NCBI GenBank assembly: GCA_019414345.1
Contig: DXMF01000048.1
Location: 1-40,659 of the forward strand
DNA length: 40,659 bases
Source: Collinsella sp.
Lineage (GTDB): Bacteria; Actinomycetota; Coriobacteriia; Coriobacteriales; Coriobacteriaceae
Direction: 5' to 3'
Part shown: positions 26,018 to 33,797 of the stretch, piece by piece
How positions within the stretch are numbered: the first letter of the stretch is position 1
How the letters are laid out: every line of letters starts with the position of its first letter
Notes under the pieces: generated by a model
What the model saw: the letters and a program-made list of their open reading frames with translations, nothing else
What the model was told of the DNA's origin: nothing
Database searches by the model: none
Translations under genes and position numbers: made by a program

Positions 26018-26040
26018 CTGCAAGTTGTTAGTATCCATTA

Positions 26041-26056
26041 TGTTTCACGTGAAACA
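26041..26056. promoter_or_regulatory. parS site 3
   Basis: This is a perfect TGTTTCACGTGAAACA, directly adjoining the stop codon of rsmG and again 39 bases from its neighbour. Confidence 0.93.
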
Positions 26057-26057
26057 T

Positions 26058-26795
26058 CTAGGCAAGCGGATTCTTCTTTGCCACGCCATTTGCACGAGGC
26101 AATGAGACAGATGCTGGATGACTCTTCTTAAGAACAATGAACTCCCTGTGACCCAAGCCTTCAGGCAAATCAATTGCGTCATTCAGAAGCAAAGTGAAGC
26201 CGCAAATCTTAGCTGCTGACATGCCGGAAGCAAGCTCCTCATCCGAAGGATTGCCCTTGGTTATAACAAATAGCCCTCCATCCTTCAGATACGGAGCCGC
26301 ATACTCAACAAGAATCGGTAGAGGGGCCAGTGCGCGGGCGGTTACAACAGAGAACTGCTTCTTATGGCTTCGAGCATATTCTTCAAGACGATCATGAACC
26401 GCATGAGCATGTTTCAATCCAAGAGCATGGACAAAGGAATTAACCGCATCAACCTTCTTGCCAACAGAGTCAATATAAGTAGCTTTACGATGCGTGGTTA
26501 TGGTTAATGGAATACCAGGGAAGCCCGCACCTGTTCCCATATCGAGCAAAGCTCCCTCAGGAGCCTTGTTGATATAGGGGAGCAAAACAAGTGAGTCGAG
26601 GATATGAAGTACTGCAGCATCTTCTACGTTAAGAATACGGGTGAGATTGGTTGTCATATTTGTTTCTAGAACCAAATCCAAATGCTGAATACATTTCCTC
26701 AGCTCAACATCAGTTACGCTCAAGGAATACTCTTTGCAATAGGAAGTTAGACGACTCAACATCTCGTCAGCCTGCTGATCAGTAAGTACTAACAA
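26058..26795 (-). CDS. rsmG: 16S rRNA (guanine527-N7)-methyltransferase
   Basis: RsmG (GidB) uses SAM to methylate G527 of 16S rRNA; its loss gives low-level streptomycin resistance in other bacteria. The 245-aa protein has the SAM-binding motif LLDMGTGAGFPGIPL, the downstream YIDSVGKKVDAVNSF, and the VTARALAPL motif of the family. I chose TTG 26795 because AAGGAG lies six bases upstream; the longer TTG at 26843 starts inside the preceding terminator. It lies between jag and parA, as in many bacteria. Composition is AT-richer than in the flanking genes. Confidence 0.9.
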   Translation of the reverse strand: MLVLTDQQADEMLSRLTSYCKEYSLSVTDVELRKCIQHLDLVLETNMTTNLTRILNVEDAAVLHILDSLVLLPYINKAPEGALLDMGTGAGFPGIPLTITTHRKATYIDSVGKKVDAVNSFVHALGLKHAHAVHDRLEEYARSHKKQFSVVTARALAPLPILVEYAAPYLKDGGLFVITKGNPSDEELASGMSAAKICGFTLLLNDAIDLPEGLGHREFIVLKKSHPASVSLPRANGVAKKNPLA

Positions 26796-26846
26796 CGAAA
26801 GCTCCTTTCTGACAAAAATCAGTGTATCGAGAACTTTTGACAAAAA

Positions 26847-26873
26847 AAGGGGACGTGGAAACCACGTCCCCTT
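26847..26873 (-). terminator. Terminator of the rpmH-jag unit
   Basis: A perfect 12-bp stem AAGGGGACGTGG/CCACGTCCCCTT with a 3-base loop is followed on the minus strand by a run of seven T's. It lies 18 bases after the jag stop and 51 bases before the rsmG start. Confidence 0.9.
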
Positions 26874-26891
26874 AGCATAAGCTCGAGTAGA

Positions 26892-27461
26892 TTATCGAGC
26901 AACAATCACCACATGGCGATCAGGGTCAGAACCCTCAGAATGAGTATCGACTGCATCGTTGCCACGAAGTGCAATGTGAACCAGTCGGCGCTCGTAGGCA
27001 TTCATGGGCGGAAGCGAAACACTCTTATGAGTGCGGATGGCACGCTCGGCAGCAGACTGAGCCATGGAGGCGACCTTATCCTGACGGCGACTCTTGTATC
27101 CCTCGACGTCCACTACAACCGGATACCTAAAGCCAAGCTTGCGGCTCACCAGCAAAGAGAACATAACCTGAAGAGCATCAAGAGTGCGACCATGACGGCC
27201 AATGAGAACAGCAAGGTCGGGAGCCGTTACATCCAAAATCAGCTCACCCTCGTCGCCCTCATACTCATCGATAGGAGAGTTGGCGGCATCGAAGTGCGAA
27301 AGGATGGAACGCAGGATGGAAATCGCAACATCGGCAATGGTGTCGAGCTCCTCATCGGTCAGCTCTTCACCGGCCTTGTAGCGCTGTGCAATCTCGGGAT
27401 AATCGCCCGCGACCTGCGGGGCAACCTCCTCAAGCATATCCTCGATGATCTCTTCAGACAT
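26892..27461 (-). CDS. jag: Jag/KhpB RNA-binding protein
   Basis: This 189-aa protein has an acidic N-terminal Jag-type region (about 1-65), a KH domain with the GxxG loop in VLIGRHGRT (about 85-93) and an R3H domain with NAYERRLVHIAL (about 155-170). The homologue KhpB/EloR binds RNA and affects cell elongation in streptococci. The start is ATG 27461 with GGAG six bases upstream; an in-frame TTG at 27473 was not used. It follows yidC, the conserved arrangement in Gram-positive bacteria. Confidence 0.92.
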   Translation of the reverse strand: MSEEIIEDMLEEVAPQVAGDYPEIAQRYKAGEELTDEELDTIADVAISILRSILSHFDAANSPIDEYEGDEGELILDVTAPDLAVLIGRHGRTLDALQVMFSLLVSRKLGFRYPVVVDVEGYKSRRQDKVASMAQSAAERAIRTHKSVSLPPMNAYERRLVHIALRGNDAVDTHSEGSDPDRHVVIVAR

Positions 27462-27476
27462 AACGTACTCCAAAAG

Positions 27477-27488
27477 TTAGGTACCTAA
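27477..27488. repeat. 12-bp palindrome TTAGGTACCTAA, copy 2
   Basis: This is identical to the palindrome at 23973-23984 and shares one extra flanking G (GTTAGGTACCTAA). It lies in the 44-base gap between yidC and jag. Confidence 0.4.
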
Positions 27489-27505
27489 ATAAGATTGATA
27501 TCCCA

Positions 27506-28276
27506 CTACTTCTTCTTGTGCGGGCGCGGCTTCTTCTCGCGACGAGTGACCTCAACCTGCAGCGGAGCGTTCTTAAGACGCTCCTCCTCATCGGCCTTCG
27601 CCTTGTCGATGACCTTCTGCGTCACAAAAATCTGCTGGATAACCTGCCAAGCAGACGAGACGTCGTAGTACAGCAAAACACCAACGGGAAGGCTCCAGCC
27701 CATCCAAAGCATCATGACCGTCATGACAACGGCCATCATACGCATGCTCTGAGCCTGCTGGCCGGTCTGGTTGCGCGACATATAGAGCTGCGGAATCAGG
27801 GTCAGGACGGCAAACAGGATCAGGCAAACCAGCGCAGGCAGTGCAACCATAAAGCCATCGGCAAAGGAAGCGCTCGGCGTGGTGGTCAGGTCGGGCAGGA
27901 TGTTGAAGAACGAGAACGTGCCGTCGTTAAAGTACTGCGGCAGGTTGCGCAGCAATGTAAACAGGGCGAACAGGATAGGCATCTGAATCAGCAGCGGCAG
28001 ACAGCCAGCCATGGGGTTGAACTTGTTCTCGCTGTAGAACTTCTGCATCTCCTCGGCCTGACGCTGGGGATCGTCGGCATAGCGCTCCTGGATCTCAAGC
28101 ATCTTAGGCTGCAGCACCTGCATGCGAGCCGTCGACTTGGTCGACTTGAGCATAAGCGGCGTCAGCAGCAGACGGATGATGACCACCAGAATGATGATGG
28201 ACAGGCCCCAGTCGACCGCAAAGGTCTGGATGAGCTTGAGCAGCTCGAAAAGGATGTTAACGATCCAATCCCACAT
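27506..28276 (-). CDS. yidC: Membrane protein insertase YidC
   Basis: YidC/Oxa1 inserts proteins into the inner membrane alone or with SecYEG. The 256-aa protein has five apparent helices (about 5-20, 25-45, 93-112, 142-162 and 175-215), a helical cytoplasmic hairpin between the second and third, and the conserved groove arginine Arg35 in VVIIRLLL. The C-terminal tail is basic, ending in a lysine cluster, which helps ribosome binding. There is no large periplasmic domain and no lipobox, as in some actinobacterial and Gram-positive forms. GGAGG lies nine bases before the ATG. Confidence 0.94.
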   Translation of the reverse strand: MWDWIVNILFELLKLIQTFAVDWGLSIIILVVIIRLLLTPLMLKSTKSTARMQVLQPKMLEIQERYADDPQRQAEEMQKFYSENKFNPMAGCLPLLIQMPILFALFTLLRNLPQYFNDGTFSFFNILPDLTTTPSASFADGFMVALPALVCLILFAVLTLIPQLYMSRNQTGQQAQSMRMMAVVMTVMMLWMGWSLPVGVLLYYDVSSAWQVIQQIFVTQKVIDKAKADEEERLKNAPLQVEVTRREKKPRPHKKK

Positions 28277-28305
28277 GTAAGTTTTCCTCCGATAGCGAGT
28301 GCCCG

Positions 28306-28530
28306 CTAGGGCACAGGGTCATAACCGCCGACGTGCAGGGGATTGCAGCGAGCGATGCGCCTCACGGCAAGCCAGCAGCCTCTCAAAACACCGTGCTTCT
28401 CAATCGCCTGGATGGCGTATTGCGAGCACGTTGGGTAATAAATGCAGGCGTCAGGCAATAAGGGCGAAATAACCTGTTGATATATGCGAATAGGAGCGAT
28501 GGCAACACGTCGCAAAACGTGATTGCTCAT
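28306..28530 (-). CDS. yidD: Membrane protein insertion efficiency factor YidD
   Basis: This 74-aa protein shows the complete YidD family pattern: YQQVISPLLP, CIYYPTCSQYAIQAIEKHG, RGCWLAVRRIARCNPLHVGGYDPVP. It has a membrane-facing amphipathic helix and four conserved cysteines and assists YidC-mediated insertion. The start codon overlaps the rnpA stop by four bases (ATGA). Order rnpA-yidD-yidC is conserved. Confidence 0.95.
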   Translation of the reverse strand: MSNHVLRRVAIAPIRIYQQVISPLLPDACIYYPTCSQYAIQAIEKHGVLRGCWLAVRRIARCNPLHVGGYDPVP

Positions 28531-28865
28531 CGCTCCTCCCCGGCAACGCCGGCGCGCTTCATAAGCGAACGCAACGCCTTGTCCATCTCCTGCGGCGAGG
28601 AAACCCTAGTCTTGGGAGTTGAAAACAAGATGATGTCATAACCCGCAACGGGAAATCCGCAGCTGCGGGCGGCCTCGCGCATCACACGCTTAGATCGGTT
28701 GCGCACGACGGCACAACCGAGTCGCTTAGCACCAACGAAGGCGACCCTTCCGGAGTCGCCTTCGCCAACCGATTCACATATGGTCATTCGAATCAGAGGG
28801 TGATTGAAACGACGCCCCTGACTGAACACATGCTCGAAATCTTGCCGAGACTTAATAGTCTTCAT
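28527..28865 (-). CDS. rnpA: Ribonuclease P protein component
   Basis: RnpA is the protein subunit of RNase P, which with its RNA trims tRNA 5' leaders. The 112-aa basic protein has the N-terminal FEHVFSQGRRF and the signature RNRSKRVMREA. Length is normal. It follows rpmH by 20 bases and overlaps yidD by four bases. Confidence 0.95.
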   Translation of the reverse strand: MKTIKSRQDFEHVFSQGRRFNHPLIRMTICESVGEGDSGRVAFVGAKRLGCAVVRNRSKRVMREAARSCGFPVAGYDIILFSTPKTRVSSPQEMDKALRSLMKRAGVAGEER

Positions 28866-28885
28866 GCGAGATGTGTGTATCGCTG

Positions 28886-29020
28886 CTAGACAGTGAGACG
28901 CTTGCGGCCCTTGGCGCGACGACGGGCGAGCACGGCACGACCACCCTTAGTGGCCATACGGGCACGGAAGCCATGGGTCTTGGCACGCTTACGCTTATTA
29001 GGCTGATACGTACGCTTCAT
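28886..29020 (-). CDS. rpmH: 50S ribosomal protein L34
   Basis: This 44-aa strongly basic protein is L34 of the large ribosomal subunit, beginning MKRTYQPNKRKRAKTHGF and ending KRLTV. AGGAGG lies eight bases before the ATG at 29020. It is the first gene of the leftward origin operon, with a strong promoter at 29093-29122. Confidence 0.97.
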   Translation of the reverse strand: MKRTYQPNKRKRAKTHGFRARMATKGGRAVLARRRAKGRKRLTV

Positions 29021-29092
29021 CTTAAGTTCCTCCTGCTGCATTTCGAGTGTCCGCGGGGACGCGGACGCAGATATAGACACGTGAGCTTGAAG

Positions 29093-29122
29093 ATTGTAGG
29101 GAAATCAATGTTCAAATGTCAA
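29093..29122 (-). promoter_or_regulatory. Promoter of the rpmH-rnpA operon
   Basis: On the minus strand a perfect TTGACA (29117-29122) and TACAAT (29093-29098) are 18 bases apart. The predicted start gives a leader of about 65 bases before rpmH. Confidence 0.75.
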
Positions 29123-29365
29123 GAAATCAAAGGTAAAAGGTTGCGCAGTTCACACGGTTCCCCCATAAGCACAACCGAAATTTGCGCCTCATGGCAACCT
29201 TTCACGATATTTCATCGAGTTTTCAACAGGTCATGTTGGCAATGTTGAGAACTTTTCGCCCGTTTTCCAAAGTTTTCAACAAGTTTTGAAAAGTTGTCGA
29301 AAGATGAGAAACGTTGCACGGTGAGCTACTATTTGTTCGAAACCTTTTGAACGATTGCGAGCAGC
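29123..29365. other. Candidate origin region, dnaA-proximal side
   Basis: The 345 bases between rpmH and the next gene contain no coding signal. From 29215 to 29302 there is a cluster of DnaA-box-like words: TTTTCAACA at 29220-29228 and 29273-29281, TGTTGAGAA at 29243-29251, and a TTGTCGAAA at 29294-29302. The strand switch of gene orientation falls here, as expected at an origin. The words differ from the usual TTWTNCACA at position 6, so binding by DnaA is inferred. No clear promoter was found for the rightward unit. Confidence 0.6.
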
Positions 29366-30718
29366 ATGTCAGACGACTTCTACACCATGGTCGACTCGGG
29401 AGACCCGGCACCCGATAACGAGCACATCACCGGTGTGCGCGAAGAGCGGGTCGCGAGCGACGACGCAGCAAAAAAAGCACCGAGCGCCATGTATGCGGCG
29501 CGCATCGCCGTCTACGACGACATGCTGTCGACGCCGCGCGTGATCGTTATCGAGCCGCAAGACGTCCGTACCTATCTGGAAGAGACGACCAACACCGTCT
29601 ATCAGTGCATGAAGGAACAGGGCGGTCATATCTCGCTCATGGTGATTCGCGAGATTGTGGAAAACTTCATCCACGCGCACTTCGCGGAGCCCATCATCTC
29701 CATCCTCGATGGGGGCGACACCATTCGCTTTGCCGACCAGGGGCCGGGCATCGACGACAAGGAGCGCGCCTTCGACTTTGGCGTAACCAGCGCAAATAGC
29801 AGTATGAAACGATATATCCGCGGCACTGGAGCCGGTTTCCCCATGGTGCAGGAGTACCTGGAAAACGCCGGCGGGGCGGTATCGATCGAGGACAATATGG
29901 GCAACGGCACCGTCGTAACCGTAAGCCTCGACCCCAAACGTGTGCAGGAGATCGAGGGCGCCGGTGGACGCGGTGCCGCCGTGCGGCCCGAGACGGAGCA
30001 GCCCACATATCCCCTGCCGGGAGCTTTTGCGCAGCAGGCCATGGCGGCGCCGCAAATGCAGCCCCCCGTGGGACAGATGCAGCAGCCCGGAATGCTTCCT
30101 ACGCAAGAGTCCCAGGCGGCATCGATGACGATGCCACCAAACATGCCAGAGGCCATGCCGCTGGCGGATCAGAATGCAGCCACAATGCAGCAGGCGACGG
30201 GGACACCGGGTGGCCAGCAAATGGGTTACCAACCGTATCAACAGGGATATCCATATCAGCAGGTGCCGCCACTGGGATATGGCCAGCAGTTCCCGCAGCA
30301 GTACCAGCAGGGATATCAGCAGCCGTACCAGCAAATGCCACAGCAGCAGTACAACCCCTGGGCCCAGCAGATGCCTCCGCAGCCTTACCAACAGTGGCCG
30401 CAAAGTTTTCAACAGCAGATGCCGCCAATGCAGAGTTCTCAACAACCGGCAGCTCAAATGATGTATCCTAATGCGGCTCAACAATATCCACAGCCGCCGG
30501 CGAACACATACGTAAGCGAACGTGGAAAGAAAGCGCTGGGCTATTTAGCTCAAAACGAAGCATGCGGAGCCACCGACTTGGCAAGGGCCCTTGGGAGCTC
30601 TGCCCCCACGTGGTCACGCACGCTCAACGACCTGGCGCAAGTTGGTTTGGTGATCAAGCACGGCCAGAAATACCATCTGACCGAGCTTGGCAGAGACCGC
30701 GTGCAGGCGCAGGGTTAA
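29366..30718 (+). CDS. GHKL ATPase with Q/P-rich linker and winged helix, upstream of dnaA
   Basis: This 450-aa protein is not a family I can name. Residues about 55-190 form a GHKL (histidine-kinase-like) ATP-binding fold with intact motifs: N-box REIVENF (Glu99, Asn100), G1 box ADQGPGID (124-130), G2 box RGTGAGFPM (152-160) and NGTVVTVSL. No phospho-acceptor histidine domain is seen, so it is more like an ATPase switch than a kinase. Residues about 200-378 are low-complexity, rich in Gln, Pro, Met and Tyr with repeated YQQ, resembling prion-like linkers. Residues about 380-450 form a winged helix (RGKKALGYLAQN, LARALGSSAPTWSRTLNDL, YHLTELGRDR). It ends 15 bases before dnaA and shares its strand, so it is very likely co-transcribed. 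The ribosome site before ATG 29366 is weak. Confidence 0.85.
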   Translation: MSDDFYTMVDSGDPAPDNEHITGVREERVASDDAAKKAPSAMYAARIAVYDDMLSTPRVIVIEPQDVRTYLEETTNTVYQCMKEQGGHISLMVIREIVENFIHAHFAEPIISILDGGDTIRFADQGPGIDDKERAFDFGVTSANSSMKRYIRGTGAGFPMVQEYLENAGGAVSIEDNMGNGTVVTVSLDPKRVQEIEGAGGRGAAVRPETEQPTYPLPGAFAQQAMAAPQMQPPVGQMQQPGMLPTQESQAASMTMPPNMPEAMPLADQNAATMQQATGTPGGQQMGYQPYQQGYPYQQVPPLGYGQQFPQQYQQGYQQPYQQMPQQQYNPWAQQMPPQPYQQWPQSFQQQMPPMQSSQQPAAQMMYPNAAQQYPQPPANTYVSERGKKALGYLAQNEACGATDLARALGSSAPTWSRTLNDLAQVGLVIKHGQKYHLTELGRDRVQAQG

Positions 30719-30733
30719 GGAACGGGAGAGACA

Positions 30734-32446
30734 GTGGACGAGGAAGCAAGCATCATCTTGGGAGACGCCATCGCCTTTTGCCAGCGCGATGGCCAAGATG
30801 CGCGCCTCATCAATATGCTGGGGCAATCGCGCGCCGTCAGCCTCACCGAAGACACCTTGACGATAGAGGCCCCCTCGCGCTTTGCCATCGCCCAGCTCAA
30901 AAAGCACCAACCGACCATCGAGGCGTACCTGGAAGAAATCGCTTTTGCGCCGATCGCGCTCAACATCGTGGCACCCCAAGGCGCCGCGGCAGATAGCGCC
31001 GCGTCTGCGGCACTCGTCGTCCCCCCGACGGCGCCCGTGGCAGCCGCAACGTCGGCTCCCGAACACCAAATCGGCGATGTTTCCCGTGAAACCATGTCTG
31101 CCGCACCGACGGCAACGGCTCCCACGCCCCCTGCCACACACATGCCTATCGCGCACGACGCAACACCGGGCGAGAATTCGGGCATCGCAATCAAAAATAC
31201 GCTTTCGGCCGATGATTTCCGCCGCATGATGAATCAGATGAAAGGCGGCACGCCAGCAAAGAGCGAGCCCCGTGCCACGGCATCGGTCGTCGCAGCCCCG
31301 GCATCCGCGGCCGCGGCACCGATCGAGCAGAACACCGATGGCGCGCCCCTCGCGGCCAACTCAAAATTCACCTTCGAAAACTTTGTCTACGGCCCCGAGA
31401 ACAGCCACGCCTATCGCTCGGCACTCAAGTTTGCCGCCCTCGCGGACGAGCGCGGCACGTGCACATCGCTGTTCATCTACGGCAAATCGGGCCTGGGCAA
31501 GACGCACCTGCTGCTTGCCATCAAAAACGAGCTCGCCGAGAAGTCGCCCGAGATCAAGGTCAAGTATGCCAACTCCCAGGCATATCTGGACGACCTGATG
31601 ACCGAGTTCGACCGTCAAAAGAAGAGCAACGCCCCCATCATGCAGGCGTACCACGGCGTGGACGTGCTCATCATCGATGACATCCAAAACATCATCGGTA
31701 AGCGCGCGAGCGTGGACTACTTTTTCCAGCTCATGGACGAGTTCATCCGCAACAACAAGAAAGTCGTCATCGCGGCAGACCGCGCCCCCAAGGACCTGAG
31801 CATGGACGAGCGTCTGACCAGCCGCTTCAACGCCGGCATGCTCTGCCTAGTCGCAGAGCCCAGCTACGAGATGAAATACAAGATCTTGCAGCGCTATTAC
31901 GAGAACACCATCGTCGCCGCTCCCGAGGCAGGCGACGACTCGCTGCTGGCGGCCTATGGGGGCGACGGCGGGCACCTGACCGATGAGCACTTTAAGCACA
32001 TGGCAGAGGTGTCGGGCACCAACATCCGCGAACTCGAGAGCTTCTGCGAGCGCTGCGCCGGCGAGGCGGGCGACCGCGAACGCGAGGGCGGGGAGCTCAC
32101 CTTTGACGATATCGACGCCATCGCCAGCCAGTACTTCGACACATCGGCCAAAAAGATCAACGTGCAAACGGTTCAGTCCGTCATCGAAGAGCAGTACGGC
32201 GTGACGCACGAGGAGCTCATCGGCCCGCGTCGCAACGCCAATATCGCCAAAGCACGCCATATCGCTATCTACCTGGCCATCGAGATGTGCGAGATGACGA
32301 CCACGGCGGTGGGCGCCGAATTTGGCAACCGCAACCACTCGACCGTCAGCACGAGTTACAAAAAGGTCCAGAAGATGATCCAGGAAGACCGCACCGTCAC
32401 CGAAGACCTTAAGTCGCTGCGCGATAAAATTACACTGCGCTCGTAG
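30734..32446 (+). CDS. dnaA: Chromosomal replication initiator DnaA
   Basis: DnaA binds boxes at the origin, opens DNA and recruits helicase. The 570-aa protein has an N-terminal domain (about 1-85), a long Ala/Pro/Thr-rich linker (about 85-205), the FTFENFVYGPENSHAY entry to the AAA+ domain, Walker A GKSGLGKT (250-257), Walker B LIIDDI (312-317), and a C-terminal DNA-binding domain. In the base-reading loop the usual RDHTT is RNHST (533-537), so the Asp equivalent to E. coli Asp433 is Asn534 and Thr435 is Ser536. The start is GTG 30734 with GGGAG five bases upstream. Length is longer than E. coli DnaA because of the linker, as in other actinobacteria. Confidence 0.97.
   Translation: MDEEASIILGDAIAFCQRDGQDARLINMLGQSRAVSLTEDTLTIEAPSRFAIAQLKKHQPTIEAYLEEIAFAPIALNIVAPQGAAADSAASAALVVPPTAPVAAATSAPEHQIGDVSRETMSAAPTATAPTPPATHMPIAHDATPGENSGIAIKNTLSADDFRRMMNQMKGGTPAKSEPRATASVVAAPASAAAAPIEQNTDGAPLAANSKFTFENFVYGPENSHAYRSALKFAALADERGTCTSLFIYGKSGLGKTHLLLAIKNELAEKSPEIKVKYANSQAYLDDLMTEFDRQKKSNAPIMQAYHGVDVLIIDDIQNIIGKRASVDYFFQLMDEFIRNNKKVVIAADRAPKDLSMDERLTSRFNAGMLCLVAEPSYEMKYKILQRYYENTIVAAPEAGDDSLLAAYGGDGGHLTDEHFKHMAEVSGTNIRELESFCERCAGEAGDREREGGELTFDDIDAIASQYFDTSAKKINVQTVQSVIEEQYGVTHEELIGPRRNANIAKARHIAIYLAIEMCEMTTTAVGAEFGNRNHSTVSTSYKKVQKMIQEDRTVTEDLKSLRDKITLRS
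31078..31093. promoter_or_regulatory. Degenerate parS-like site inside dnaA
   Basis: TGTTTCCCGTGAAACC matches parS at 14 of 16 positions and lies in the low-constraint linker of dnaA. It could be a weak ParB site close to the origin, or chance. Confidence 0.4.
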
Positions 32447-32684
32447 GGAAATAGAGACACCTGTTGAAAACTTGTCGAAACCACGGGCATAAGGTGTCTA
32501 AAACCCAACCCGCGGTGATGAAAAGTTTTGCGCAGGTTTTGAACGTGGAAAACCACCCCTGTTGCACACAGGTTGCTGTCGATTCTCTTTTTGGGTCTGA
32601 CCTGCGTCTTTGGGAGTAATCAACAGTTTCGTCAGTGCTATTACTATTATTAAGATATTTATATCTATAGAAAGGTATTAAAAG
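32447..32684. other. Candidate oriC between dnaA and dnaN
   Basis: No gene is present. Box-like words are TGTTGAAAA (32462-32470), TTGTCGAAA (32472-32480) and CGTGGAAAA (32544-32552, TTTTCCACG in reverse). The 16-mer at 32465-32480 matches 29287-29302 at 15 positions. A strongly AT-rich block at about 32636-32683 just before dnaN could be a duplex-unwinding element. This is the usual site of bacterial origins. Confidence 0.65.
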
Positions 32685-33788
32685 ATGAAGTTCACCGTCA
32701 GCCAGAGCTCGCTTACACAAGCCATCGGCGTCGTTATGAAGGGTGTCGCTTCGGCATCCACCCTCCCCATCCTGTCGGGCGTGCTCGTTAAGGCCCAAGA
32801 CGGCATCTTGGAATTCCAGACCTCTAACTACACCATCTCGATCCGTCATCGCATCGCGGCGCATGTCGAAGAAGAGGGCGAGATGGTTATCCCCTGTAAG
32901 ATGCTCTCCAATATCACCAAGACCCTCCCCGATGCCCCGGTCACCTTTGAGCTGTCCGAGCGCCAGGTGCTGATTGGTTGCGAGAAGAGCTCTTTCCGCC
33001 TGAACACGCTCGATGCTAATGACTTCCCCGAGTTTCCGGCCTATGCCATCGAGAGCGCCGTGGAACTGCCGACCGATATCTTGTCCGAGATGGTCGGCCG
33101 CGTGTGGCGCGTCACCTCGACCGACAAGGCCCGCCCCATCCTGGGTGGCGTGCACATGAAGGTCGAGAACAACACCGTGCGCCTGGTGGCGACCGATTCC
33201 TTCCGTTTGGCCGTGTGCGATACGCAGGTCGAAACCTCGACCCTCGAAGGCTCCTTTGAGCTCAACGTTCCGGCTGACGCCTTTAACGACGCACTGAACA
33301 TCATGGCCAGCCAGGCGACCATCATGATCGGGGCTACCGACACCCAGGTCGTCTTCGAGGCCGGCAACACCACCTACGTGTCGCGCCGCATCGAGGGCGT
33401 GTACCCCAACTACAAGCAGCTCATCCCCGATTCGTGCGTGACGAGCGTCAAGATCGACGTCGCCGCCTTTAACGCCGCCCTCAAGCGCGTGGCCGTTATC
33501 GCGAGCGCCAACCCCGCCGTCAAGTTCGAGATCGATGTCGAGAACGGGCAGATGGGCCTGTCCTCCATCTCCAATGACCAGGACCTTGCGCAGGAGACGA
33601 TCGATGTCGAGGCCGAGGGCGAGTCGGGCACCATCGCCTTCAACTACCACTACATCTTCGGCTGCCTCAATGCCCTGTCCAAGGAGAAGGAGATCACGCT
33701 GGAGCTCAAGAGCTACTCGCAGGCGGGCATCTTCAAGTCCTACGACAAGATCAACTACCTGTACCTGGTCATGCCGGTTCGCATCTAG
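32685..33788 (+). CDS. dnaN: DNA polymerase III sliding clamp (beta subunit)
   Basis: DnaN forms the ring dimer that tethers polymerase III to DNA. The 367-aa protein has the three-domain beta-clamp pattern, with LPILSGVLV near the start, DFPEFP, RLVATDSFRLAV in the middle and the C-terminal YLVMPVRI that forms the partner-binding pocket. Length is standard. GAAAGG lies nine bases before the ATG. It is followed after nine bases by recF. Confidence 0.96.
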   Translation: MKFTVSQSSLTQAIGVVMKGVASASTLPILSGVLVKAQDGILEFQTSNYTISIRHRIAAHVEEEGEMVIPCKMLSNITKTLPDAPVTFELSERQVLIGCEKSSFRLNTLDANDFPEFPAYAIESAVELPTDILSEMVGRVWRVTSTDKARPILGGVHMKVENNTVRLVATDSFRLAVCDTQVETSTLEGSFELNVPADAFNDALNIMASQATIMIGATDTQVVFEAGNTTYVSRRIEGVYPNYKQLIPDSCVTSVKIDVAAFNAALKRVAVIASANPAVKFEIDVENGQMGLSSISNDQDLAQETIDVEAEGESGTIAFNYHYIFGCLNALSKEKEITLELKSYSQAGIFKSYDKINYLYLVMPVRI

Positions 33789-33797
33789 CGCTGCGCC

